NCBI RefSeq assembly: GCF_006861655.1
Contig: NZ_SESI01000003.1
Coordinates: 124,001 to 188,000, forward strand
Reading direction: 5' to 3'
Length of the DNA stretch: 64,000 nt
DNA from: Halonotius roseus
Lineage (GTDB): Archaea > Halobacteriota > Halobacteria > Halobacteriales > Haloferacaceae
Positions 33,616 through 42,036 of this stretch are shown here, in pieces. The translations under genes were made by a program, and so were the position numbers. Numbering within the stretch: position 1 is the stretch's first letter; the number at the start of each line of letters is the position of its first letter. The notes under the pieces were generated by a model. It saw nothing but the letters and a program-made list of their open reading frames with translations, was not told where the DNA came from and did not search any database.

Positions 33616-34770
33616 ATGAACGAGACACGGGAGTGGGTGACCGTCAGGGCGTCGATCCTGCTGACGTTCGCGGTCGCCATCCTGTCGATCATCGTCGGCC
33701 TCGTCCACATCACGACCGGCGGCGTCGACAGCGAGCTCGTCGCCATCGTGCCGCCGGCGGTGCGACGGACGGTCGGTTTCACGGGAACGCTGACCGGGTT
33801 TACGATGCTCGGCAGCGCGTACGCGCTGAAACAGCGGTTTCGTGTCGGCTGGTATGCGACGGTGGTGTTGCTGCCGATCACGGTAGTTCAGGGCCTGTTG
33901 CAGGTCTCGGCGTTTTCGCTGCCGCTGGTCGCCGTCTCGATTATCTCGGTGCCCGCGTTGGTGTTCAATCGCAAGCGGTTCGACCGCTCGTTTTCGCCAT
34001 CGCCGACGCAGTTGGCCGCCGGGGTTGCCCTCGTGACGGCGATCGCCTACGGCACGTTCGGCTCCTACGCGCTCCGCGATGAGTTCAACGGTATCGCCAC
34101 GCTCACCGACGCCTTCTACTACACCATCGTCACCGCCAGCACCGTCGGCTACGGCGACGTGACCGCCAGCACCGAGCTCGGCAAGCTGTTTTCGATCTCG
34201 GTGCTGTTGATCAACGTCGCTGCCTTCGCAGTCGCCCTTGGTGTCCTGCTGACGCCCGCGATCGAAGCCCAACTCTCGAAAGCACTCGGACGTATGACAG
34301 AAAGCCAGTTCAACCTCCTCGACGACCACGTGATCCTTCTCGGCTACGGGGATCTGACCGAACCGATCATCGAAAATCTCGGCGACGACACGGGGTTCGC
34401 CGTCGTCACGACCAACGAAAGCGCGGCCCGACGACTCGCCGACCGTGATATTCCTGTCCTGACCGCCGAACCGAGCGACGAATCCCCACTGAAACAGGTC
34501 GGGATCAGCGATGCCCGGGCGGCCATCGCCGCCACCGAAAACGACGCCCAGGACGCGCTGTCGATCCTGACCGCCAAACAGCTCAACGACGACCTGACCA
34601 TCCTTGCGGCCGCCATGCAACGAGAGAACGTCGCCAAACTCCGGCATGCCGGCGCGGATCGCGTCATCAGCCCCGCCGAGATCGGCGGCCGGCTGCTGGC
34701 GAACTCCGCGATCGGGAAGGGTGATGCCGAGGCAGCCTCGAAACAGCTGCTCGGCGAAAACACCGAGTAG
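33616..34770 (+). CDS. Potassium channel with RCK_N (TrkA_N) domain, no RCK_C
   Basis: 384 residues. Four N-terminal membrane segments (15-115) precede a two-helix pore (135-215) with selectivity filter TVGYGD at 176-181. The RCK_N Rossmann domain (about 238-360) has DDHVILLGYGDLTEPIIENL and continues to HAGADRVISPAEIGGRLLAN. MthK-type channels usually carry an RCK_C after this; here the protein ends about 25 residues later. Ligand control may therefore come from elsewhere, possibly the divergent RCK_C proteins. MgtE follows 57 bases downstream on the same strand. Confidence 0.9.
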   Translation: MNETREWVTVRASILLTFAVAILSIIVGLVHITTGGVDSELVAIVPPAVRRTVGFTGTLTGFTMLGSAYALKQRFRVGWYATVVLLPITVVQGLLQVSAFSLPLVAVSIISVPALVFNRKRFDRSFSPSPTQLAAGVALVTAIAYGTFGSYALRDEFNGIATLTDAFYYTIVTASTVGYGDVTASTELGKLFSISVLLINVAAFAVALGVLLTPAIEAQLSKALGRMTESQFNLLDDHVILLGYGDLTEPIIENLGDDTGFAVVTTNESAARRLADRDIPVLTAEPSDESPLKQVGISDARAAIAATENDAQDALSILTAKQLNDDLTILAAAMQRENVAKLRHAGADRVISPAEIGGRLLANSAIGKGDAEAASKQLLGENTE

Positions 34771-34827
34771 GTTCCGGTTTGCGCCCGGTGACCGAACTAT
34801 TTTAGCGATTCCGGCTGTCCGCCGGGT

Positions 34828-36075
34828 ATGGACGCGGCACTCGAAACCGCCCAACAGTCGATCGCGTCGTCGCCGACGCCAGCCGCCGAGTTCGACGCGC
34901 TCTCGCCCGGCCAGCGACGACAGGTGTTTTTCCTGTTGCCGGAATCGCTGCGAGAAACGTTGCTGGCGGATATGGACGACGAGGGGCTCCAGCGGTTCGT
35001 CCGCCGACTCGATCCCGACGAGGTCGCCGACGTGCTTGGCCTCGTCGACGACGACCGGCGACAAGCCGCCCTCGAACAGCTGGACACAAACCGCCGGGAG
35101 AAGGCCGAATTCCTGCTTGATTTCGGCCCCGAGAGTGCGGCGGGGTTGATGCGGCTCAACTACGTCACCGTCGGCGTCGACCGCGATCTAGCCACTGTCG
35201 CCGACCGCGTCCAGCAATATGAAGCGAAAACGGGTGAGGTACCGACGATCCTCGTCACCGAGGACGACGACCTGCTCGGCGAACTTCCCGGACAGGTGTT
35301 GGGGATGGGCGAGACCGACGCCGTTGATCTCCGTGAACACGTCACGGAGATTCCGGCGGTCGCCTACGATACCGACGACGACGCAGTCGCCACCGTGTTC
35401 CGCGAACACCCCGAAGGCGTGGTCGCCGTCCTTGACGACGACAACTCGATTATGGGGATCATCCACGCCGAGGATCTCCTGCGGGTGATCGACGAGCAGG
35501 CCGGCGAAACGCTGTATGAGTTTACGGGTGTTCGGGAGGAGGAGAGCATCCTCGACGGCCCGCTCTCGAAGGTTCGGTACCGTTACAAGTGGCTGATCAT
35601 CAACCTCGGGACGGCGTTTTTGGCCGCCGGGATGGTCGGCTTCTTCGAGGATACGATCGCCGCGTTCACGCTGCTTGCGGTGTACATGCCCGTCGTCGCC
35701 GGGATGGGTGGCAACGCCGGCACCCAGTCGATGGCGGTGACGGTGCGCGGTCTCGCTCTCGAACAGATCTCACTGACGACGGGAGGTCGGGCGATCCGCA
35801 ACGAGATCATCGCCGGAGCCGCGAACGGTTTTATCACCGGTTTGCTCGTCGCCGCGATCGCGTCGGTGTTCAATCAGAGCCCGCTGTTGGGGCTCGTCCT
35901 TGGCGTCTCGATGGTGTTGAACCTCATTATCGCCGGCTTCTTCGGGACGCTCATCCCGCTCGTTTTGGAGCGGGTCGGCAAGGATCCCGCCACGTCGGCG
36001 ACGATCTTCATCACGACGGCGACCGACGTGCTCGGCTTTTTCATCTTCCTTGGGTTGGCACAGTCGGTGCTCTGA
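34828..36075 (+). CDS. mgtE: Magnesium transporter MgtE
   Basis: 415 residues. MgtE N-terminal domain (about 20-130: LPESLRETLLADMDDEGLQR, LDPDEVADVLGLV), CBS pair (about 130-240, with MRLNYVTVGVDRDLATVADR and VVAVLDDDNSIMGIIHAEDL), then five membrane helices (about 255-415). The pore region contains YMPVVAGMGGNAGTQS, the family signature. MgtE imports Mg2+ and closes when cytoplasmic Mg2+ is high through the CBS domains. Length is on the short side. It is co-oriented with the channel upstream and convergent with mscS. Confidence 0.95.
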   Translation: MDAALETAQQSIASSPTPAAEFDALSPGQRRQVFFLLPESLRETLLADMDDEGLQRFVRRLDPDEVADVLGLVDDDRRQAALEQLDTNRREKAEFLLDFGPESAAGLMRLNYVTVGVDRDLATVADRVQQYEAKTGEVPTILVTEDDDLLGELPGQVLGMGETDAVDLREHVTEIPAVAYDTDDDAVATVFREHPEGVVAVLDDDNSIMGIIHAEDLLRVIDEQAGETLYEFTGVREEESILDGPLSKVRYRYKWLIINLGTAFLAAGMVGFFEDTIAAFTLLAVYMPVVAGMGGNAGTQSMAVTVRGLALEQISLTTGGRAIRNEIIAGAANGFITGLLVAAIASVFNQSPLLGLVLGVSMVLNLIIAGFFGTLIPLVLERVGKDPATSATIFITTATDVLGFFIFLGLAQSVL

Positions 36076-36102
36076 GGGGAGGAACCAGCGGCAGAAATTC
36101 GA

Positions 36103-36888
36103 TTAGTGTATTCGAACGATCCCGTCCCGAAGCACCGTTCGGTTCGGAATGATGTGTTCTTCGTCGTCGGTGTCGATCCGCGTTACGAAGAGGTCAATCT
36201 CCTGGACGATCCCGCGTTGACCGGCGACAGCCACCTCGTCGCCGATGCTGTACGGTTCAGTGAGCAACAGATAGACGCCGACCGCCCCCGAGGCCAGTAG
36301 CTCCTGGGTGGCGATCGCGGTGAAGACGATCAACGCGACGGCGTAGGCACCGAGCAGGACGATCAACGCGGTGGTGGCGACGCCGACTTGGCCGAGGGCG
36401 ATCAGCGTGGCGACGAACAACACGCTGTAACGGGCGGTGGCTGGGATGACGCCGATCTCGGGGAGCTTGATCCCACGAAGGCGTTCGGCGACCAACACCT
36501 CGATCTTGTCGCCGATGATGATACCGACGACGAGGATGAGCAACGCGACAGCGAGCTGTGGGAGGAACACCGCCGCCGCCCGCAGGAAGAGGTCAGCAAA
36601 CTGGATGTTGGTGAACGTGCCGGCGATAAACACCGAGAGGAGGATCACGAAGTAGCCGGCCAGCTTGGTGAGCAGGCCGACCGTCGAGGTGCCGTACTCG
36701 CCGGCGGCCCGCTCGACGGCCGTCCCCTCGACGGCCTCGTTGATGCCGAGTCGGTGGAGCAGCCGCCGACCGAGACGCATCGTCAGATAGCCGAGACCGA
36801 TCCCCAGGAGGACGATGCCGACAGCGATCCACCAGCGCGGTGAGACGACCGCCAGCCACTCGGGGACTGCGAATTGCAGGGCCGACAT
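36103..36888 (-). CDS. mscS: MscS-family mechanosensitive channel
   Basis: 261 residues with about five membrane segments (RWWIAVGIVLLGIGLGYLTM; LAGYFVILLSVFIAGTFTN; LAVALLILVVGIIIGDKIEV; VLFVATLIALGQVGVAT; LIVLLGAYAVALIVFTAIA). The beta domain follows: YSIGDEVAVAGQRGIVQEID, FVTRIDTDDEEHIIPNRTVL. It would release osmolytes on hypo-osmotic shock. The stop of dacZ is four bases before its ATG, so it is almost certainly in one operon with dacZ. The long C-terminal cage of E. coli MscS is missing. Confidence 0.92.
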   Translation of the reverse strand: MSALQFAVPEWLAVVSPRWWIAVGIVLLGIGLGYLTMRLGRRLLHRLGINEAVEGTAVERAAGEYGTSTVGLLTKLAGYFVILLSVFIAGTFTNIQFADLFLRAAAVFLPQLAVALLILVVGIIIGDKIEVLVAERLRGIKLPEIGVIPATARYSVLFVATLIALGQVGVATTALIVLLGAYAVALIVFTAIATQELLASGAVGVYLLLTEPYSIGDEVAVAGQRGIVQEIDLFVTRIDTDDEEHIIPNRTVLRDGIVRIH

Positions 36889-36892
36889 CTGT

Positions 36893-37699
36893 TCAGTGCT
36901 CCTCTGGATCGAGTTCGAGTATTAGCTCGCCGCCCTTGAACGCTCTGACGAGCCCATCGGACTCCGAGAGGACGATCGCCGTCGCGTTCGTGTCGCGGGT
37001 GATCGCGCCGCCGGCCATGTGGCGGGCACCGAGGCCTTTCGGGATGTCGATGCCCTCCGCGCTCGGTTCGAGATAGCGGTAGGCCGAGACGATCTTGCCG
37101 GAATCGGAGATGACGAACGCACCATCCAAGCGCGAAAACTCCTTCAGCATCACGTTGACGATGGGGTCGCCGACGTGGACGTGAGATTTCTCGAAGGGGT
37201 TGTAGCTCAGCGGGCGGGATTTGTTCATCACCTTGCCCGCGTCGCCGACGACAAACAGCGCGCCGACCGGGCTGCCCTTCTGACCTTTGCGGCCGAGTTC
37301 GAGGGCGACATCGAACACGTCGCGGATGACGTTGGGATCGGCCCGGGAGTTCGTAAAGAGGTCGTACAGCCCCGAGCGGAGGTCTTCGCTGACCCGCACT
37401 CTGACCGCCGAATCGACCTCGCCGTTGAAGATCGAGCCGAAGCAGGCGACGGTGTTGCCTTCCTCGACGAGATCCTGATCCATCGCGCCCTCGATGCCGA
37501 ACCGGATCCGATCTTTGATATCGGTGAACTCGATGGGGAGTTCGACGAACGTCTCGGCATCAACCGTGTTCTCTCCGGCGACCACGACAACGTTCTCTTC
37601 GTCGGCAAACCGTTCGTAGAACGCCCCGTTGGGCGAAAAGAGGAACACGCTGTCGATATCCGCCATGATGTCCGCAAGAACGTCATCAAAGGAACCCAT
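36893..37699 (-). CDS. dacZ: Diadenylate cyclase DacZ (c-di-AMP synthase)
   Basis: Makes cyclic di-AMP from two ATP. 268 residues. The N-terminal ~120 residues are the archaeal DacZ-specific region. The DAC domain (about 145-250) shows LDGAFVISDSGKIVSAYRYL with the DGA motif at 192-194. GLGARHMAGGAITRDTNATA follows, equivalent to the RHRAA motif (the bacterial pattern is GTRHRAA). In Haloferax volcanii DacZ is essential and links c-di-AMP to osmotic control. Here mscS follows after four bases and ion-transport genes surround it, consistent with that role. Confidence 0.93.
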   Translation of the reverse strand: MGSFDDVLADIMADIDSVFLFSPNGAFYERFADEENVVVVAGENTVDAETFVELPIEFTDIKDRIRFGIEGAMDQDLVEEGNTVACFGSIFNGEVDSAVRVRVSEDLRSGLYDLFTNSRADPNVIRDVFDVALELGRKGQKGSPVGALFVVGDAGKVMNKSRPLSYNPFEKSHVHVGDPIVNVMLKEFSRLDGAFVISDSGKIVSAYRYLEPSAEGIDIPKGLGARHMAGGAITRDTNATAIVLSESDGLVRAFKGGELILELDPEEH

Positions 37700-37785
37700 T
37701 GTCGAATGTATGTTGTCTGTATTCTTAAAGCTGTACTGGAGATGTCAGACGCACGGCAGACGCGACCGCTCACGGAGCATGGCTG

Positions 37786-38535
37786 TCATCCTATCGGGTC
37801 GGCGGTCACCGACGCCCACTGCGGTCGCTCGACAGTCGTCGTGCCGACCTCGGAGATCCAAACTCGTTGGGTGATCCGACGCGGCCCCGACCGGTAGCGA
37901 ACCGTCCGGGCGGTTCGGAGTTCTTCAACGACTCCTTCCGGCGTCACCAACAGCGTCAGTGACGCGTTCGACCGGATTCCGGTGTCCGCCAAGTCCGCGG
38001 AAACCCGGTACAGCGTCGTTCCGTTCTGTGAGACGGGGTCAACGCTCACGTTCGTGCTGGTCGTCAGTTCGTTGATCGTAGATCGGTGCAGGGCTGGGTT
38101 CAACCGTACCGACGAATTGAGAAGATCGACGTGCCGGATGCTACTGCCGTTGGGGGTCGTCACGCGCTCGACCGCCATCGAACCGTTCCGGTAGGCTTCG
38201 ATCCGGCTCGGGCCAGCCCTGTACTGTTCGGGGGCGGTATTCGAGGCGGAGATCGTTTGCACCGAACGCCCTCCCACCGGAGTGCTCCCGTTCAGTCGCC
38301 ATGTTCGGTTCGTTGTCACCGAAAACTCGGGATCGGTGCTTCGCATCGTTCGCGTTGAGGTGACGGTGAACGAAGTCGATTGGAGAGCCTCGGTATGGGC
38401 GTCGATCAAGGCTGACGTGTCGGCAACGCCGTCGGTCGTGATCCCAGGTGGTGTCGGTGTCGACGCTGTCTGGCCCACACACCCTGCAAGGAGGAGACAG
38501 ACGACCAGTACGGCTCCCACACGGCGCGCGCTCAT
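37786..38535 (-). CDS. Lipoprotein (haloarchaeal DUF7537-like)
   Basis: 249 residues. RRVGAVLVVCLLLAGCVGQ is a Sec signal with lipobox Cys near residue 19. The mature part has a beta-rich pattern with TSFTVTSTRTMRSTD and VERVTTPNGSSI repeats; several Asn-x-Ser/Thr sites could be glycosylated (NRTW, NGSS, NASL). The overall layout resembles haloarchaeal lipoproteins of the DUF7537 type, of unknown role. It is last in a three-gene operon behind the CcdA- and TlpA-like genes; its ATG overlaps the ccdA stop (ATGA). Confidence 0.75.
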   Translation of the reverse strand: MSARRVGAVLVVCLLLAGCVGQTASTPTPPGITTDGVADTSALIDAHTEALQSTSFTVTSTRTMRSTDPEFSVTTNRTWRLNGSTPVGGRSVQTISASNTAPEQYRAGPSRIEAYRNGSMAVERVTTPNGSSIRHVDLLNSSVRLNPALHRSTINELTTSTNVSVDPVSQNGTTLYRVSADLADTGIRSNASLTLLVTPEGVVEELRTARTVRYRSGPRRITQRVWISEVGTTTVERPQWASVTADPIG

Positions 38536-39263
38536 AGCGAAACCACCGCCGGAAAGCCGTAGAAGTAGTAGTATATCTCCGCGATCCCAGAAACGACCAG
38601 TAGGCCGCCGGAGAGCCGGTAGATCGTGTTCGTGTGCCGGCTGATCGTCGACACGAGCGACGCCCCGCCGAGCGCGGAGCCGACCGTCACGACGATCAAG
38701 ACGACGCTCATCCCGAGGGCGTAGGCGAGTGCCAGCCCGACGCCGACCGATGGCCCGGCGGCGATTCCGCGTGCCACGACCGCGATGAACAGCGGTGCGG
38801 TACAGCCGGCGGCCGCCGCCGCGTACAGAACGCCGAAGACGAAAAAGCCGCCAAGCGAGCGGCGACGCTCCGGCAGTCGGACAAGCGAGCGATCCACCTT
38901 CCAGCCAAGTGCCATCGCACCCCCGCCGAGGATGAACACCGAGCCAACGACCAACTCAAGTACCGCGATATCGGCGAGGGCTGCCGCACCGAGCGTGATC
39001 GTTGTGCCGGCCAAGCCGACGTAGACGAGCGTCATCCCGAGGGCGGCGGCGATGCTGACGACCCCCGCCCGCGCCAGCGGGCTGGTGAGTCGCGCAACGA
39101 GTGTGCCATCGCTCGGCTCGTCGACGGCGGCTGCCGACGCGGTGTCGCTGAGGAAATACGAAAGGTAGCCGGGCAACAGCGGGAACGCACACGGCGCGAA
39201 AAACGTCGCCGTCCCTGCCGAAAACGACAGCGACAGCAGCGAGACGGTATCGAGCGTCGTCAT
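38532..39263 (-). CDS. ccdA: CcdA/DsbD-type thiol transporter (cytochrome c biogenesis membrane protein)
   Basis: 243 residues, six membrane helices. The first helix carries FFAPCAFPLLPGYLSYFL, with the PC motif, and the fourth carries AAAAAGCTAPLFIAVVARG, with the second redox Cys; both are family positions. It would carry electrons from cytoplasmic thioredoxin to extracellular thiol-redox proteins such as the adjacent TlpA-like lipoprotein. The ATG at 39263 overlaps the tlpA stop (ATGA), so the genes are coupled. The upstream frame extension lies inside tlpA and is not used. Confidence 0.92.
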   Translation of the reverse strand: MTTLDTVSLLSLSFSAGTATFFAPCAFPLLPGYLSYFLSDTASAAAVDEPSDGTLVARLTSPLARAGVVSIAAALGMTLVYVGLAGTTITLGAAALADIAVLELVVGSVFILGGGAMALGWKVDRSLVRLPERRRSLGGFFVFGVLYAAAAAGCTAPLFIAVVARGIAAGPSVGVGLALAYALGMSVVLIVVTVGSALGGASLVSTISRHTNTIYRLSGGLLVVSGIAEIYYYFYGFPAVVSL

Positions 39264-39799
39264 TGCTCCTCGACCAGTGGTTTGATTTTCGCGTTCAGTG
39301 CCTCGAACTCCCGTGCGAGGATGCCGTGGCCGTCGCTGACCTGCGTGCCATCCTGATCGAACAGGAGGTTCGTCGGATAGCTGTTGGCGTCCCACCTGTC
39401 GGTCGCTTTCAGCGCGGGGTCGTTGACGACCGGCCACGTGCCGTCGTGTTTCTCCCAAAACGCCGCGATGAGCTCCTCGTCGACCTCGGGCGTGATCGAA
39501 ACCATGTGAAGTGTTTCGGGATCGTACTCACTGCGGAGTCGGCGGAACGCCGGCATCTCGTCGACACACGGCTTACACCACGTTGCGAAGAAATTGAGCA
39601 GCGTGACCGTGTCGTCGGGGACGAGTACCACGTCGCCGTCCGGTAGTTCGCCTGTCGTGACGACTGATGGCAGCGAGAGCGATGTCTCCTCGTCCGCGGT
39701 CTGATCACCACCGCTGCAGCCAGCACTGCCGACAGCAAGGGTTGTTCCAAGCGTTGCCAGCACCGTCCGTCGGTTCGGCCGTGTCTGCGAGTTCGTCAT
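39260..39799 (-). CDS. TlpA/ResA-like thioredoxin-fold lipoprotein
   Basis: 179 residues from the ATG at 39799. RPNRRTVLATLGTTLAVGSA is a Tat-like signal with lipobox Cys at 28. The active site is FFATWCKPCVDEMPAF with C75-C78, and the cis-Pro loop is SYPTNLLFD. Likely reduces disulfides outside the membrane, powered by the CcdA-like protein encoded next. First gene of a three-gene operon; inverted repeats stand 136-167 bases upstream. The start is set by the signal peptide; residues upstream in the frame do not belong. Confidence 0.9.
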   Translation of the reverse strand: MTNSQTRPNRRTVLATLGTTLAVGSAGCSGGDQTADEETSLSLPSVVTTGELPDGDVVLVPDDTVTLLNFFATWCKPCVDEMPAFRRLRSEYDPETLHMVSITPEVDEELIAAFWEKHDGTWPVVNDPALKATDRWDANSYPTNLLFDQDGTQVSDGHGILAREFEALNAKIKPLVEEQ

Positions 39800-39934
39800 G
39801 CGTGTGAACCTTCGTCTTCCTGCGGTTGTTGTCTCATTGACCGATACGTCATCCGGCTGCTGTCGGTGGCACACGCCCCGACCTGGCCGCAGAGTGAATC
39901 TACCAGGAGCCATGAGTTATACGCGCGGGAGACT

Positions 39935-40063
39935 CAAACCACGGTTTGTGTGACTGTTGCTCACACGAAGCCAGGCTCAACGTCGATCCTGAACCGGCGA
40001 CGCGCCCAACAGCCATCTTCATGATCGACGGGTCAGTTGAGGATAGTAGATCCTCGTCAGTTG
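39935..40063. promoter_or_regulatory. Cluster of inverted repeats between the TlpA operon and an MFS gene
   Basis: Within the 296-base divergent gap there are three inverted repeats. CAAACC/GGTTTG is at 39935-39948 with a 2-base centre. GTGTGA/TCACAC is at 39948-39966 with a 7-base spacer. GAGGAT/ATCCTC is at 40039-40055 with a 5-base spacer, and this last one is flanked by direct GTCAGTTG repeats at 40033 and 40056. They look like operator sites for one or both divergent transcripts. No riboswitch fold is apparent. Confidence 0.45.
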
Positions 40064-40095
40064 TCGGTGACGACGCGGGCTGGATTCAGTAACAC

Positions 40096-41355
40096 ATGAA
40101 CGCCAACGATCGGGCGATCACCGGGTTCACGATGGCCGGCCACGCGATGGTGCATACCTACGAGTTGGCCGTCCCCATCTTGCTGACCGTCTGGCTGGTG
40201 GAGTTTTCGGTCACCTCGGCGACGCTCGGCAGCGTCGTCGCCGTCGGCTACGGCCTGTTCGGCGTCGGCGCGCTCCCCGGCGGGATACTGGTCGATCGCT
40301 TCGGCTCCCGGCGGCTGATCGTCGCCTGCCTCTTTGGGATGGGCGCGGCGTTCGTCCTGTTGGGCCTGCTGCCCGGCGTCGCCGGCATCGCCGTCGCCCT
40401 CGCGGTCTGGGGGCTGGCTGCCAGCGTCTACCACCCCGCCGGGTTGACGCTGATCAGCAAGGGAGCCGACCAGCGCGGGGCGGCCTTCGCCTACCACGGG
40501 ATGGCCGCCAACGTCGGCATCGCCGGCGGGCCGTTTCTCACCGCATTGCTATTGGTCGTCGTCGAATGGCAGCTCGCGGTGGTGCTGCTCGCTGTTCCGG
40601 CGTTTGTCGCCGGGGTCGTCGGCCTGACCGTCGAGTTCGACGAAACCGCGGCGGTCGACGGCGACGATGGCGACGACGGCGACACGAAATCGCCGGATGT
40701 CGACTCGCTGGGAGAGTTCATCACCGCCTCGCGTGGCCTGTTCACCGCCGGCTTTCTCACCGTGTTCATCCTCGTGTTGTTCAACGGGCTGTACTACCGC
40801 GGGATGTTGACCTTTCTGCCGGGACTGCTGAGTGACTTCCTCGATCCCTTGTTGGCGGTCGATCCTGCGGCTATCATCGACCCCATTGCCGACACGCCGG
40901 CGGCCAGTGAGTTCGACCTCTCGCGGTACCTCTTCGCGGGGCTGCTGGCGGTCGGCGTTGCCGGCCAGTACGTCGGTGGGCGGTTGACCGACGCTATCGA
41001 GCCCGAGCGCGGGCTGGCGGGGATGTTGACCCTGCTCGTTGTAATCGCGTTGCTGTTCGTCCCCGCCTCGGGGTCGCTGCCGACGTTGCTGGCGGTGAGT
41101 GCCGCCCTCGGCTTCGCGCTGTTCGGCCTCCAGCCGCTGAGTCAGGCGACGATTGCAAAATACTCGCCGCCCGACTACCGTGGGCTGTCGTTCGGCTACA
41201 CCTATCTTGCGATCTTCGGGATCGGCGCGCTCGGCGCGTCGCTGGCGGGGGCCGCGCTGACCTACGGCACCCAGACGACGGTGTTCCTGATGCTGGCGGC
41301 CTTCGAGGCGACCGCGCTGACGCTGGCGGTGTGGCTGATCGTTCGAGAAGAATAG
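40096..41355 (+). CDS. Major facilitator superfamily transporter
   Basis: 419 residues, about 12 membrane helices. Helix 2-3 has LPGGILVDRFGSRRLIVACL, the MFS loop signature. An acidic cytoplasmic loop (about 185-205, DETAAVDGDDGDDGDTKSPD) separates the halves. SLPTLLAVSAALGFALFGLQ and KYSPPDYRGLSFGYTYLAIF resemble fosmidomycin-resistance-like or sugar MFS members. Substrate unknown. It is divergent from the TlpA operon and is followed by a 680-base gene-free region. Confidence 0.85.
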   Translation: MNANDRAITGFTMAGHAMVHTYELAVPILLTVWLVEFSVTSATLGSVVAVGYGLFGVGALPGGILVDRFGSRRLIVACLFGMGAAFVLLGLLPGVAGIAVALAVWGLAASVYHPAGLTLISKGADQRGAAFAYHGMAANVGIAGGPFLTALLLVVVEWQLAVVLLAVPAFVAGVVGLTVEFDETAAVDGDDGDDGDTKSPDVDSLGEFITASRGLFTAGFLTVFILVLFNGLYYRGMLTFLPGLLSDFLDPLLAVDPAAIIDPIADTPAASEFDLSRYLFAGLLAVGVAGQYVGGRLTDAIEPERGLAGMLTLLVVIALLFVPASGSLPTLLAVSAALGFALFGLQPLSQATIAKYSPPDYRGLSFGYTYLAIFGIGALGASLAGAALTYGTQTTVFLMLAAFEATALTLAVWLIVREE

Positions 41356-42036
41356 CGACGAGCCATCGCTGGGGAGTATGATCGTGTCGCCATGGCGGAG
41401 CAGCGAGCACCGCCGAAATCGCCCGTCCGTCAGAGATGACGGGGAAGGCGTTACCAAACCAGTGTCAACGTTTGTTGACTGTCGAACCCGCCTGCCCGGA
41501 AAGGTGGCGGATTCCGCCTGCCCGGAAATGGTCAGACGGTATCAAAGATATCGGAGAGGATCATAATAAAGATAGCTCTGCGATTCTCAGATTCGGTAAT
41601 TTGTGTCGGGGCAGCCAGGCAGGTCTCCTGGCCGACGATGAGAGAGCCAACTATGTCGGGGACGCATTATTATTCAGTTTGATATGCAGATCACTGCTTA
41701 TTTATATTACAGATCGAAAGGAAGTGTTGTCGCCCCGTGTCAACGACGGCGACTGTCGAACACACCTGCCCGGAACAGGTCGGGAAGTCACACACTTCCC
41801 ACTCTACGTCTTTTCGCCGACCGCACGTACCACGCCGCTGACCGCCGATTTGTCTCACCAGTAGCCGACGCTGCCACGGTTCGTATCGGGATCCAAGAAG
41901 CGGATGCCCGAGAATGGGTTCGTGCCGGACTTCGAGGCCACCGCCCGAGAGCGAGCGGTGTGGCTGTTCGTTCGTGACTCAGCCGGCACTGAAGAGCGAG
42001 GAGTATAACACCGCGGTCACGAAATCTTCGGCCAAC
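41356..42036. other. Gene-free stretch with two related ~40-base blocks and an AT-rich core
   Basis: No convincing gene in 681 bases; frames here have poor codon choice and no motif. Two related blocks bracket an AT-rich core. GTGTCAACG...GACTGTCGAAC...CCTGCCCGGAA occurs at 41462-41501 and again at 41738-41775, same orientation. A shorter CCGCCTGCCCGGAAA occurs at 41488 and 41514. The core (about 41530-41730) contains TTATTATTCAG and TATTTATATTACAG runs. Reads like a remnant of a small insertion, or a regulated leader; no inverted terminal repeats are visible. Confidence 0.5.

Noticed and set aside
32263..35064. 933-residue minus-strand frame reaching over the potassium-channel gene
   Set aside because: Only the part up to 33507 has RCK_C and membrane features; the rest is the shadow of the channel gene.
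36103..37699. DisA-type DNA-scanning protein reading of the cyclase gene
   Set aside because: The protein lacks the helical linker and HhH DNA-binding domain of DisA; its length and N-terminal region fit archaeal DacZ.
41436..41864. 142-residue frame in the gene-free region
   Set aside because: Poor codon choice, crosses both repeat blocks, no recognisable domain.
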